This document shows, piece by piece, positions 23,502 to 34,159 of a stretch of 64,000 nt of DNA. The position numbers were made by a program, and so were the translations under genes. The number at the start of each line of letters is the position of its first letter. The first letter of the stretch is position 1. The notes beneath the pieces were generated by a model. The model did no database searches. It was not told the DNA's origin and saw only the letters and a program-made list of their open reading frames with translations. The stretch comes from Chamaecyparis obtusa (Eukaryota; Streptophyta; Pinopsida; Cupressales; Cupressaceae): positions 188,501 to 252,500 of the forward strand of contig BSBK01007727.1 in NCBI GenBank assembly GCA_027943335.1, read 5' to 3'.

Positions 23502-24811
23502 ACTTCTTTGCTTCATCTTCAATATCACCAAATTATTTCTCTAAAGTTCTGATCATTTTCTTTGATTTCCTTCCTATCTTTTCTCCAACTAAGTCCATTT
23601 TTATTCTTTTCTTGGCCTCTTCATATGTGCCAAACCTTGTAGCTCCTTTGTCTTTCGATTTTGCTAATAATGCTTCTATTGACCTAGTGGCTCAGTCAAT
23701 GTCAACTTCATACTCTATCGGTGGTAGCCATGTAGTTCTCAGTTCAACTGCATTTATTAGTGTAGTGTTGGTGTCCACTAAGAAGCATACATCATTTTTG
23801 TATTTCTCAACAAGTTGAGCTAGGATTTTGTCTCTTATGCATTCTATCCTTAAACTTGTTGAAATAATCATCCATAACTGGTTCAAAATTCTTGTATAAA
23901 TTGTTAATAAATTCACCGATTTGGAAAATAATGTGTTTATTCACATCTCATTCTATGTTACCAATTGAGGGAAATGAGTTTTTCAAGTAGAAAAATATAC
24001 ATACCAATAACAATCCAAACTTGCATATGTGAGACTTTTCAACTTAGATAGTTCTCATGTTCTCCTCTAGTTGCCTCAACATAAGTTTAACTAAGTCAAG
24101 TTGTAGACCCTTCTTCACGATCTTGTATGCAATATCTACAGCACTACATGGAATGTTGTTCGGTCTTCTAGATTGAAATATTTTGTATGCAATCACATAT
24201 GCTCCAAATCTGGTTTCGAGGTCATCAATGGTATGTATCTTCATTCCTCTGTCGTCTCACTCTACTCCAGTCAATTTCTCAATTTCATTCTTTGGTGGGT
24301 TCCTTAAGGCTTTGGCTTTGTCACATACTAGATACCCTATAACCATATGAATCACATCCTTGGTGATTTTTGTTGTCTCATCTAGCCACATCTTTCCATC
24401 ATGAACTCAACTAAGAACGATCCTTATTCATTCAGTCTTGAATTCCTTTGGGAAATGCAATGTGTTTGTTAAACCTTTTACCTCCAAATTCTTGTGTTTG
24501 TCCTTCAACTTTCCATCCTTGCATAGTTCTTAATAGGTGGATTAGAGCTCAAAATCACCTATCTCATTTCTCTTATAGTGAATATAAGACCTAACACCTT
24601 TAACCAGTAAAACCCTAGGTGGTATAGATGAAAATGCTCCTTTGTCATCGATCTTTGATGTGATCTATGGATGTGACTTGTAGTTCGGTTCTTCATATGA
24701 TGAGATCTTCATCAATGTAACTTTATTTTCCTTTCCATCCTTTGATTGAATGGATTTTGATGTAGATTTCATTGTTGATGATAAGTTAGGGTTTAATAAA
24801 TCTATGTTCAT
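23502..24811 (-). pseudogene. Unrecognised ORF (P2) of element E, cut by the Tat insertion
   Basis: I do not recognise the family. On the minus strand one reading can be followed with a few stops from ATG 24811 (MNIDLLNPNLSSTMKS). Segments include GAFSSIPPRVLLVKGVRSYI, NEIGDFEL, KTIHTIDDL-like MKIHTIDDLETRFGAYVIAY (24244-24185), NNIPCSAVDIAYKIVKKGLQ, YKNDVCFLVDT (about 23795) and EKIGRKSKKMIRTLEK near the cut. About 430 codons remain; the rest was displaced by the Tat element. No catalytic motif is visible, and composition is that of a soluble mixed alpha/beta protein. A TATA box lies about 150 bp upstream, suggesting its own transcription. It may be an accessory gene of E or a separate captured gene. 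Confidence 0.5.
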
Positions 24812-24961
24812 GTCACTTAGTTACGCTTCAAACCTTCCTGAATAGCCTTCAATCACTTCAAAAAACTCACAAATCAATGTATCTTTCTTGGAATCTATTG
24901 CTCAATCTTCGCTCTGGTTCACTCTTTCAATACAATGTGAATAATGAATTGGTGCATCGTG

Positions 24962-24969
24962 TATTTATA
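24962..24969 (-). promoter_or_regulatory. Candidate TATA box upstream of P2
   Basis: Minus strand GGGTATAAATACACG, with the TATAAATA core about 150 bp before the P2 ATG at 24811. It lies outside any LTR recognised here. Unverified. Confidence 0.4.
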
Positions 24970-25480
24970 CCCAAAAACACTTTTTGGCATAAGTATGGTA
25001 CAGTAAATGCATTACCAACCACTACTCGATCAATGAACAAACACTTGGTTTTCTCCATTCTATCCACATTAGATACTTCATCTTGATTTATACTAATAGT
25101 GCTCAGTTGATACCATCTTTATTATGTAACTCGGTTACCTTTACCACTTTCACCGACTGACAATTACTTGCTCGATCTAGCTTTACCGACTATGCTCACT
25201 TCAAGTTAAAAATATATAACAACCTAATGCATCTTAATTTATGTAGATATGATATTCATGAAATAGATATAAGGAACTGATGTAAGATATAACTGATTAA
25301 AATTCAGTCCCCATACTTATTTGATAGACTTAAGTAAAAGTGGTGGAATCACCTAATCCATTGGATGAGGTGTTACTGACTTTTTTGTGTGTTCCTCCAT
25401 TATCTTATGTTGATCTTCTCCACATTTGGCTCATCTGCATTTTGATTCCATCAATGGTATTCTCATTCATATCTTCATTT
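24970..25480. other. Spacer of element E
   Basis: No gene seen between the zinc-knuckle ORF and P2. Contains CTCGGTTA/ACCGACT-like words also present in the E LTR, which could mean an internal LTR-derived segment. Confidence 0.35.
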
Positions 25481-26760
25481 TGTTCTGCTGCTCAGTTTTT
25501 GCAATCTCTGCTTAAGTGACTGACCATATGACAATGTAGACATACCATTCTAGAATTCGTCCAATTTCTAGATCTTTCTCTCTAGTCTAGTCTCATACAA
25601 TTTGCAGCAATATGACCATGTCTTCCACAAGCAGTACAACTAACCCATGTGTTGTAATCCCAAGTATAAGAATTACCTTGTCTTCTCGGTTGATATGTAT
25701 TATTTTGTCTATTTGGTTACCAAACTTGCTTTAGTTGTGCTCTACATTCTTGTGATATATGACCATGCTTGTTGTAAATACTACAATGACTATCCATGTA
25801 GTGCTCTTAGGTGACTTGATTGTCTTTGATCTACATTCAAATGTTTGATGTCCATATTTGTTGCAATTGTAGCAATAACCATCAAATTTAGGAATAGTGT
25901 TGAGAGTACCTTTAGCTTTACTGACTTTACTCTTGCAGACATTTGTTGTATGACCTGGTTTCCTACAATGATAGCATGAGAGCTTCTTTGGTCTTGGATT
26001 TGCATAAGCATTCATTTTCTCTACTTGATTTGATGATTCTTCTTGCTCAGTATATCCTAATCCAGTGGTGTTGTCAAGTCTCCTCTAACTCCTTAAGAAT
26101 TCATCCATATTCTTGGTGCTTTCCTCGACTTTCTTTATCAATTCAGTGTTTTGTTGTTTCATCTTCAATTCATTTTTTAGTCTTTCATTTTCTTTCCTTG
26201 ATTCACCAATGTATTCCAATTTCCTAGCAAGCTCATTGTTCACTTGATTAACTTCTTGACTCATAGTAACCATCTGATTCACAATTTCAAAGTGATGCTC
26301 GGTTAGCCTTAATATTTTTTATTATTTTTCTTCCAATTTTTCAATCATTTGTCTTTTGTCTTCAATAGCCATGTTTATCTCTTGTTCAGCTTATCTTGTA
26401 TTGTTCATAACTTCATTCATTCTCACCATTTGTGTTTCTTGTCCAATTTGTAGTGCTTTTAGTTGCTCGGTGAGGTGTTGATTTTTTCAAACACATCTGA
26501 TATTATTTCTTCAAATGCATCAGATACACTTCTGGATCCTTCTAATAATTCCTCAATCTCTTCTTCCTGATACTAAGTATTGTCGAAATGCTAATTCCTT
26601 CCTCTTTCTCAATGATTATCTCATCTTTTCCTTGATATCCTTAAGTTGTTCTAGGGTAATCTACAACTCCAATTTTTGATTTTCAATTATCTTGTCAAGC
26701 TTGTACCTTTCTATTTTTATAGATATTTCCTCTTCAATGATTAAACTTCTTTAAAAAGAG
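25481..26760 (-). pseudogene. Gag-like protein with coiled coil and five CCHC zinc knuckles
   Basis: Minus-strand ORF downstream of the E PBS, broken by stops and a frameshift. The first part is Lys/Glu/Asn-rich heptad sequence, e.g. EVNQVNNELARKLEYIG and ERLKNELKMKQ (26282-26085), a probable coiled coil. A zinc-knuckle array follows: CYHCRKPGHTTNVC (25976-25935), CYNCNKYGHQTFEC (25874-25833), CSIYNKHGHISQEC (25785-25744, second Cys replaced by Tyr), CTACGRHGHIAANC (25638-25597) and CLHCHMVSHLSRDC (25542-25501). Each is C-x2-C-x4-H-x4-C. Retroelement Gag usually has one or two such knuckles; five suggests an RNA-binding Gag variant. No protease or polymerase motif follows. Confidence 0.65.
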
Positions 26761-26766
26761 AACCTA

Positions 26767-26778
26767 GCTCTGATACCA
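26767..26778 (-). other. Primer binding site, element E
   Basis: Reverse complement is TGGTATCAGAGC, two bases from the LTR end; initiator methionine tRNA type. Confidence 0.85.
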
Positions 26779-26780
26779 AT

Positions 26781-28011
26781 TGTTGGGATTATGGAAAGGT
26801 GAGTTACTAAGAGGGGAGGGGTGAATCAATAACCCTAAAAACTTTTATTCTTAATCCTCAAGATAATGTCCTTCATTAACCTACTATCATATTCATAATA
26901 ACCATCCGTCCATGAACATAACTGAAATGTAAAATATATCTAATCTAACAAATAAGCATTCATGAAACTTCATACACTTGACACAAAGATTTTGGTATTG
27001 TAGAAACCCTTGTTAGAAGGTAAAAATTATGGTGGGGATGAAACCCACAAAGCTTCACTAAATGCAGTAATAAAGTTGAATGTTAAAGAATACAATTTTG
27101 ATCACTTCTGATGATCTTTCCCTTTTAGGAGTGACATATAAGACTTGTTAAGATCTACCTTGTTAGAGGATTTTGCAACACTCATTAAGTGTGCACTCGA
27201 TTAATAGATTTACAATGAGATGATTAAGTCTACTATGTTAAGAGATTTTTCTACCACAATTGTTAGAAAGTAACAACATAAATGATCAAGATGTTGCAAC
27301 TTACTTTGCAAAATTTCAGATCTACTTATCCCTTATCTGAAATCACCTTTCTGTGATAGATATCTCCTTCAAATATTGTTTGGTAGACTCTATTCTGCTT
27401 CAGATATAATCCTTAATACTAATTCAATACTTAGCATCATAACCCTGTTTGATCTTTAGATGTCTCCTATAGGCGGCTACTTCTCATGTGTTGTTGTAAT
27501 CTGACATCTTGGCAATTCTTAAATCATAAAAATTTAAACCTAATTAGGATTATGGAATCATCTAAAAAACATTTGATCAACAATCCATATGAATAACCTA
27601 ATTCAAAACTGCATAGGGATCATCACCAATCAATTTGATATCTCCAAGAAATCTTTACCTCGATTTATGTAAACTATTTTCTAGCTCAGTAAAAATTGTT
27701 TGCCTTGTTTTCAGTGTCATTAAAAACTTTTATGTTGATCTTGCATCACTCAGTAAACATTGTATCTCTGCCTCGGTAAAATATTGATGTTTGGTAATTA
27801 GGTATACTCGTTATAACTGTACTCGGTGTCCTCAGTAATCATGTGGCTTGGTGTAGATGCTTGGTCAAGTTTGTGCTCGGTTAACATGTATTTATCCTTA
27901 TGCTCTGCTCAATTACTTTACTTATTACTTTGACCAACTTGTTTGTTTTCTTTCCTTTACCGAATATATGTGTGGCACTAATGACAACACTTAAAGCAAT
28001 TATGTGTAACA
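26781..28011 (-). repeat. Element E 5' LTR
   Basis: Plus-strand reading TGTTGGGATTATGG ... TGTGTAACA, about 1231 bp. The inner end carries GAGGGGTGAATCAATAA, the counterpart of the TGATTCACCCC...CTC end of Copia A/B LTRs. The outer end is placed at 28011 because beyond it Copia C RT resumes; 27989 (CAACA) is an alternative. Confidence 0.65.
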
Positions 28012-28051
28012 AAGTTGTAAGATACAACAATCCACCAATGATTGATCTATA

Positions 28052-28818
28052 CTAAGTTGCATCCATTTTCGGTAAATCATCCTCCTTAGTCAACTTACAA
28101 CCGGTAACAATGGGAGTACATGTAGGTTTTGAATTTTCTAAGCCAAACTTCTTTAGTAATTCCTTCACATACTTGGATTGAGAAAATAATATTCCTTTTT
28201 CATTCTGACTTACTTGCAATCCAAGAAAAAAATTCATTTCACCATTCATAGACATTTCAAATTCCTTATGCAATTCTTTAGTAAATTTCTTACATAGATC
28301 ATCTTTGCCTCCAAAAATGATATCATCGACATATACAACAACAATCAAAATTGTGTTTGAAAGTATCTTGAAGTACAAATCATTATCTATCCAACCTTTC
28401 TTGAACCCTTGACCAATTAGATATTTATCTATTTTTCTATACCAGGCCCTAGGTGCCTGCTTCAATCCATACAGTGCCTTTTTCAACCTGCAAATTGCAT
28501 CAAGATCTGATTCTGATCTGAATCCTTCTTGTTTCTCAATGTACACTTCTTCGTTCAGTTCTCCATTTAAGAATGCAGGCTTGACATTCATCTGATAAAC
28601 CTTGAATCTTTTGAATGTTGTAAATGCCAAGAACATCCTAATAGCCTCCATCTGAGCATGAGGGGCATAATTTTTTCAAAGTAAATGCCTTCAATTTGTG
28701 AGTAACCCTTATATACCAGTCTCACCTTGTTCCTCACAACCTTTCCATTCTCATCTAGTTTATTCTGGTAAACCCATTTTGTACCTATCACATTCTTGTA
28801 TGTCGGTCTTGGCACCAA
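28052..28818 (-). pseudogene. Copia C reverse transcriptase, broken
   Basis: Copia [19 protein letters not shown] (frame of 28818) then, after a frameshift near 28650, the second piece with [34 protein letters not shown] and [10 protein letters not shown] (YVDD intact). The first catalytic Asp of RT (normally QMDVKSAF) is Asn here (QMNVKPAF). Reading stops at TAG just before the expected YRSMIGG. Confidence 0.85.
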
Positions 28819-29148
28819 TTCCCAGGTCTAATTCTTCTCAATTTGATCAAGTTATTCCTTCATAGAATTTACCCAATTTGGTTCATTGCATGCTTCTTCT
28901 ACAGATTCAGATTGAACTTTCGAAAGTAGACACAACAAAGCATGATCTTGCATTGCTCTATTTTTGGTAACAACTCATCTATTCTTATCTAAAATGATCT
29001 AATTCTTTGAATGATTCTTTTGTACATACCTTGGTTTCTTAGCTATAGATGTCGGTGCCAGTTGAGTATCCTCTTCATCTTTCTTTTCCTTCTTTCTCTT
29101 GTCCTCTATATCAAATTCATACTCAATGTGTCACTCAGGGACCTGAAA

Positions 29149-30000
29149 TCATTCATCAACCTTCACATTTGTACTCTCCATGATTTTGTTCAATCTCTTG
29201 TTGTAGCACCAATACTCTTTTCTTCTTGTAGAATATCCCATAAATATGTCTTCATCTTCTCTTCTATCAAGCTTTGCAATATTGTCTTCATTTTTTTGTA
29301 TGTAACACTTGTTGCTAAATATTTTGAAGTACTTAACTGTAGGTTCTCTTCCTTGCCATAACTCATATGAATTCTTCCCATATTTATTTTGGTATATAAC
29401 TCTATTAAGAGCATACACAAAAGTATGTACTTCTCTCCAATAGATTTCTGGTAGACTTGTCTCCTTCAACATAGTTAATGTTGCTTCCTAAATTGTCTGA
29501 TTCATTCTTTCCACTACATCATTCTTCTAGGGTGTTATAGCTTTTGAAAACTATCTCTTAACACAATGTTTTTCACAAAAAAAAATAAAAGAATTAGATG
29601 TAAACTCTCCTCCTTTGTCAAATCTCAAAAATTTAATCTTTCTACCACACTCAATCACAACTCTAGCCTTAAATATCTTGAACTTCTTAAAAGCCTTAGA
29701 TTATCTCTAAGAAAAGAAACCCATGTCATCCTTGAATAGTCATCAATAAAAAGTATACCTTTCACCTTGAAAACTTCTTATTCTAGTAGGACCACAGAGA
29801 TTGGTGTGCACAATCTCTAATACACCTAGAGATGAATAGTTTTTTTCCTTGAATGATTATTTTATTTGTTTCCCTTCTTGACAACCCTTACATTTAATTT
29901 TTTCTGGTTTACGCAATCTAGGTAGATCTCTCACTATACAAGATGAGCTTATTCTCACCGGGTTATCAAATTTTATGTGACACATCCTCTGATGCCAAAT
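29149..30000 (-). pseudogene. Copia C integrase, degenerate
   Basis: The C-terminal half is open (29472-29149): YALNRVIYQNKYGKNSYELW, VKYFKIFSNKCYIQ and MESTNVKVDE, all typical of Copia integrase. The catalytic core to its right (29473-30000) is recognisable only in pieces, e.g. LEIVHTNLCGPTRI, where the first catalytic Asp (HTDL) has become Asn. Many stops. Confidence 0.75.
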
Positions 30001-30165
30001 CCAACTGTCATTGGTTTGGAATAATAAACAACATCCTTCTTATGCTCTTTCTAGCTGGTACATATTTCTTCACATTCTTTTCCCAATTGCAATTAGGTCT
30101 CCTGATCTTTTCTTGATTTCACAACCTTCATTCTTGAAAATGACATCATATCCATTCTCACACAT

Positions 30166-30681
30166 CTATCCAACACTCAACAAATTGTGATACAAACCCT
30201 TCACATAATAAACATTGTCACTGTTATTCTTTCCATCAAAAGTAATAGAGCCTTTACCAACAATGTAAGCTACTTTGTCATCACCAAATCTTATAGGACC
30301 ACCATCATATTTACTAAGTGACACAAATTTACTTTTATCTCTTGTCATATGATGAGAACAACCACTATCAATTAACCATTCATTTTTCTTTCTTCTAACC
30401 TACAAAGTAGTTTCAACATCATCATTAACTTTAGCACAGATGTTAGTAATATCAATTTCTTGTTTCTCATCATCTTCAGCATAAAACAAATAATATTTTG
30501 TCTCTGATTCATCATCTGAGATACTAGCATCTTCATTCGCATAGTAAGCCTTCTTATTGAACTTCTTAAATTTTTGTCTAGGATCCTTCTTTGGACATCT
30601 AGTAGCCAAATGCCCAATTTTTCCACATCTAAAACATTTTAGATGTAACATACCTTTATACTTTCTTGTACCTTTATTCAA
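30166..30681 (-). pseudogene. Copia C zinc knuckle and protease region
   Basis: CFRCGKIGHLATRC is the Gag knuckle (about 30632-30591). A Lys- then Asp/Glu-rich linker follows. Protease reads WLIDSGCSHHMTRDKSKF (near 30380-30330), with D-S-G intact, then ITFDGKNNSDNVYYVKGLYH. One stop (near 30402) separates linker and protease. Confidence 0.85.
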
Positions 30682-31373
30682 TATCTAGCAACATTTGCTT
30701 CAAACTCTTCCTCGTCATCTCCATCAAGATCATTATCTGATTTTGTTGCTTTGAATACCATTTCATAGCTATTCTTGTCTCTTCCAAACTTTATTAACTC
30801 AAATGTTGTCAGGATACCAAACAATTGTTCTTTGGTAAACTTATTTAGATCATATACCTCTTCAATTGTCGAGATCTTATCATTGTAGTTGTATGGTAAA
30901 GTCATCAAGATCTTCTCCATAAAGTCTTTATCGGTAATAGTGCCTCCTTAATTATTGACTTCATTCACTGCATTCTCAACCCTCTAAAAATAACGTTTGA
31001 TATCTTCATTGTCTTCCATTCTAAGATTCTCATAATGTCTCTTAGCTATCAAATTCTTAGATAACTTAACTTTTTCATTCCCCTCATAGATCTCTTTTGA
31101 CTTTTCCCAAACTTCATAAACAGTCTTCAAAGAAATAACCTTTATTAATTCGGTATTTCCTAAAGCACTAGTAATAGCATACCTTGTCTTTTCATTGTCC
31201 TCATATGCCTTGATTTCAGCTAGAGGTTTAAGCCCATTCTGAGGAAGTACATACTTTGTATCCACATGCTTCCAGGTCTCGTAACCAACCAATACCAAGT
31301 ATCTTTTCATCTGATCTTTCCATGAACTATAATCTGATGGATCAAACAAAGGGATAGTCAATTTGTGCGCCAT
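30678..31373 (-). pseudogene. Copia C gag
   Basis: Gag of the UBN2/DUF4219 type starting at ATG 31373: LTIPLFDPSDYSSWKDQMKR, then EVWEKSKEIYEGNEKVK and YENLRMEDNEDIKRYF. After two stops (30940-30985) it continues MEKILMTLPYNYNDKISTIE and KFTKEQLFGILTTFE. A one-base shift near 30680 leads into the knuckle region. Confidence 0.85.
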
Positions 31374-31415
31374 CGGATATGCCTCAAGCGGTTAAGCTCT
31401 TCACCAAGGAACCAA

Positions 31416-31427
31416 GCTCTAATACCA
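31416..31427 (-). other. Primer binding site, Copia C
   Basis: Reverse complement TGGTATTAGAGC; the initiator methionine tRNA site with one change (C to T at position 7). Confidence 0.8.
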
Positions 31428-31429
31428 AT

Positions 31430-32461
31430 TGTTGAACATGTCGAATAATTGAGAAGGGGGGTGAATCAATTATTCCCACACAACTTATAAAACTTTTCCT
31501 CTATCAGTCAACTCACAATTAATAGTATTAACAAATCTTCAGTCAACTCACAATTAATAGCATTAACAACTTTAGATTTGTCTGTAAAGCACATTAGACA
31601 TCCTCATAAAATGTAAGCACTAAGAACACAAAGAACACCAAGATTTACGTGGAAACCCAAGATGGGAAAAACCATGGAGAAGCTATTTCTCATGAAATGT
31701 AAAAAGACCTATTAAGGTGACATCGGTATGATGATTTTTACAAAGGCTCATTGCCAGGTACACAAAGACTAACTACCAATACAATAAGGCACACTGCCAA
31801 TACACAGAGGCTCACTACTGATACACAAAGGCTTATTGTGAATACAATAAGGCTCACAGCCATAAAATATGAAAATAGATAGAATCCACCACTAAGATCA
31901 ACACACTTCTACACATGAACATGGATCTCCTACCAATAGATCCACAATCACTTCACATATCACCACATATGAGTCTTATCAAATACATATGAACAACTTA
32001 ACTCCTTGCTCTACTTATATAGCATGATAAGATCCACCAAGTCAGCTAAACCATTTGAAATAGGTCGCACCAAGATATTCCTATGGTGGTAAGGAATGAA
32101 ATGAGGACCACCTCAATCATTACAACCACCTCGCTCAAGCCAATAGGCCACACCATCTCCAAAGCCATCGGTTCCAATGGATATGGTCAACACGTTACAC
32201 ATACATAGTTGGGACCGAAAACTACAAAGGATACGCATCCAAATAGGATTGATCCAATCAACCACATGTTGCATCCAATGAAGAACACTCACGGAAACCT
32301 GTCGGTGACAACCTCATCTAAAACAAACAGACTATCAGTGCACATCAACCAATATGCCAAACTAGTTGATTCCATGGAAACCGATACACCAAGAGGCTAG
32401 AATAAGGATATGTTGACATCAATGACAACAACATAGATCACATCAACCTCAAATTCTAACA
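31430..32461 (-). repeat. Copia C 5' LTR
   Basis: 1032 bp; minus-strand TGTTAGAATTTGAGG ... GTTCAACA. Contains the shared Copia motif (reverse complement TGTTGACATCAATGACAA at 32411-32428), a TATA box TATATAAG on the minus strand at 32014-32021, and an internal 21-22 bp minisatellite at 31742-31863. Confidence 0.85.
31742..31863. repeat. 21-22 bp minisatellite inside Copia C LTR
   Basis: About six degenerate units of the type AAAGGCTCACTGCCAATACAC, with spacing 22, 21, 21, 21, 21 by position of the GGC core. Confidence 0.7.
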
Positions 32462-33249
32462 TTACAAACTAGTTGTGATAGAAAAAATCCCTAAAAAAGA
32501 GGACCAAAGCGTTGATGTCGAAGCTTTCCTATGCAACCTCTAAGCCCTTATTCCAAACAATCTCCTCAAATGTATTAGAAGGGGCAGAACTTTCTTCATC
32601 CCCACCATGAGGAGGATACCTTCTAATCCCAACCACCTATTGTGCACTGCAAACGAAAGTGGTGTGTCTATTGGTGGCACTACTGTTCCACATGAATGTT
32701 TTTTCTCGAAAACAAGTTGGAGCTAGTGTTCCACATGAATATTTTGTATTCCAAACAATGATGTTAAGTTTTTGAAAATAGCTTGTGATGGTCCTTGAGT
32801 GGGCTTATAAGGGTTGAGAGGGAAAACCCACATGCAATATGTTAGGTCAACCAAAACCCTGAATTAATCAATTGGTGTCCCAATTAGTAAAAATGGTAAC
32901 TAAAAATATTAAATCTCATACAACTAATCCTAAATCACTTCAGAAAGTGACATTCAACTCCATTAATCCATCTAAACATACTAGTGACATTGAAAAACTC
33001 CTCTAATCCTACTAACACCAACCCAGAAAACCAACAACTACACTACAAGAGAACTAGAAAATGGGGAACATTACATCGACCTCTCTCTTTTTTCTCTCTT
33101 GAAGATTCTCATTGACAAGATTCCCATATGACATATATTAACAATACATCCAAGTCACTTGGATGTTTTCTTTGTCTCTTCTTAACCATACTTGTTTTCC
33201 ATTTTCTTTGTCTCCTCTTACCCCATATTCATTTTCCATGTTACTAACT
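32462..33249. other. Intergenic spacer between Copia C and Gypsy D
   Basis: No gene or repeat recognised. Ends with TAACT, the left target duplication of Gypsy D (33245-33249). Confidence 0.5.
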
Positions 33250-34090
33250 TGATGAAGGGTGCTCCCCTTAATACCACAAACACATAACAAAAATAGAGAA
33301 ACAACAACAATAATATGCAAGAACAGAAAATTGGCTTCTTATTATCTCCACAAATGTGGAATTACAAACTTTCAGAATTACAATATGCAAAGCCACATGG
33401 GCATTCCCTTACAATATTCTGTAGGACAAAGCCTCGAATCAATACCTAGAACTACCCTAGACAACACTACAGGCCTTCTTTATATAGGCAATTTCCACCG
33501 TCCGAGAAGGTTCCAGAAATTTAGCCCTAAGGGCCGACCAAACTTAGAATTATTTTATTTTATAATTTATTACATCAAAGTCGGCTCAAAATAACTTTTG
33601 AAACCTGAACAAAAATTTTGAAGGAAAATTATTTTCTGCCATTTCAGGTGGCCCGACTTTCGGAGACCATAAGTCATCACCAGTTGACCCGATTGACTAT
33701 TATAACCCCATTTCAAAAATGCCACGAAGCACTCTACAGGCTTGACCAGCGCAAAGCGCTCGTCACCCAATCTTTCGACCTCATCCGGGGCCTCTAAAGC
33801 CTTCAAAACTGAGTTCAAAGTTTCTGTACCCTACTACCAATACCGAAAATCTTCAATATCTTCAAAACTAGACCTGATCTAGCCATGAAACTTTGTTGGT
33901 TGACTAATATGACTGAGAGGAACCTCCATATGTGAAATCAGAACATTCTGAGATCGTAATACCAACTTACTAAAAATAGCAAGTTTTCATAAATAGTAGC
34001 TCTGCACAAGATCGCCCTTATTGAATACAAAAACAAAAATATTTTTGAGTGATGCAAGATTGTTCTTACACCCAGGATGCTCCTGCATCA
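33250..34090 (-). repeat. Gypsy D 3' LTR
   Basis: 841 bp. TATA box TATATAAAG on the minus strand at 33478-33486. No indels relative to the partner LTR. Confidence 0.92.
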
Positions 34091-34159
34091 AACACCCGGG
34101 GTAATTTGAGAAGTGACCCTGTCACGACTCAGGTGTGCAGAGGAAAACCAAGACAGTTA

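Larger units (their letters stand above)
23502..28011 (-). mobile_element. Element E: atypical LTR element, left part missing
   Basis: Minus-strand element defined by a 5' LTR (26781-28011) and a PBS (26767-26778). It carries a gag-like ORF with coiled coil and five zinc knuckles, and the unrecognised ORF P2. No RT, integrase or RNase H was found in what remains. It inserted into the RT gene of Copia C, and the Tat element inserted into it. LTR ends resemble those of the Copia elements in this window, so I infer a non-autonomous or highly divergent Copia relative. Confidence 0.55.
28012..32461 (-). mobile_element. Copia C, 5' part (interrupted by element E)
   Basis: Minus-strand Copia element with 5' LTR at 31430-32461, PBS and gag-to-RT coding. 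The coding ends in RT near the motif MIGG-LLYLT, where element E is inserted. RNase H and the 3' LTR should lie beyond the nested elements to the left, outside the window. Confidence 0.85.
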
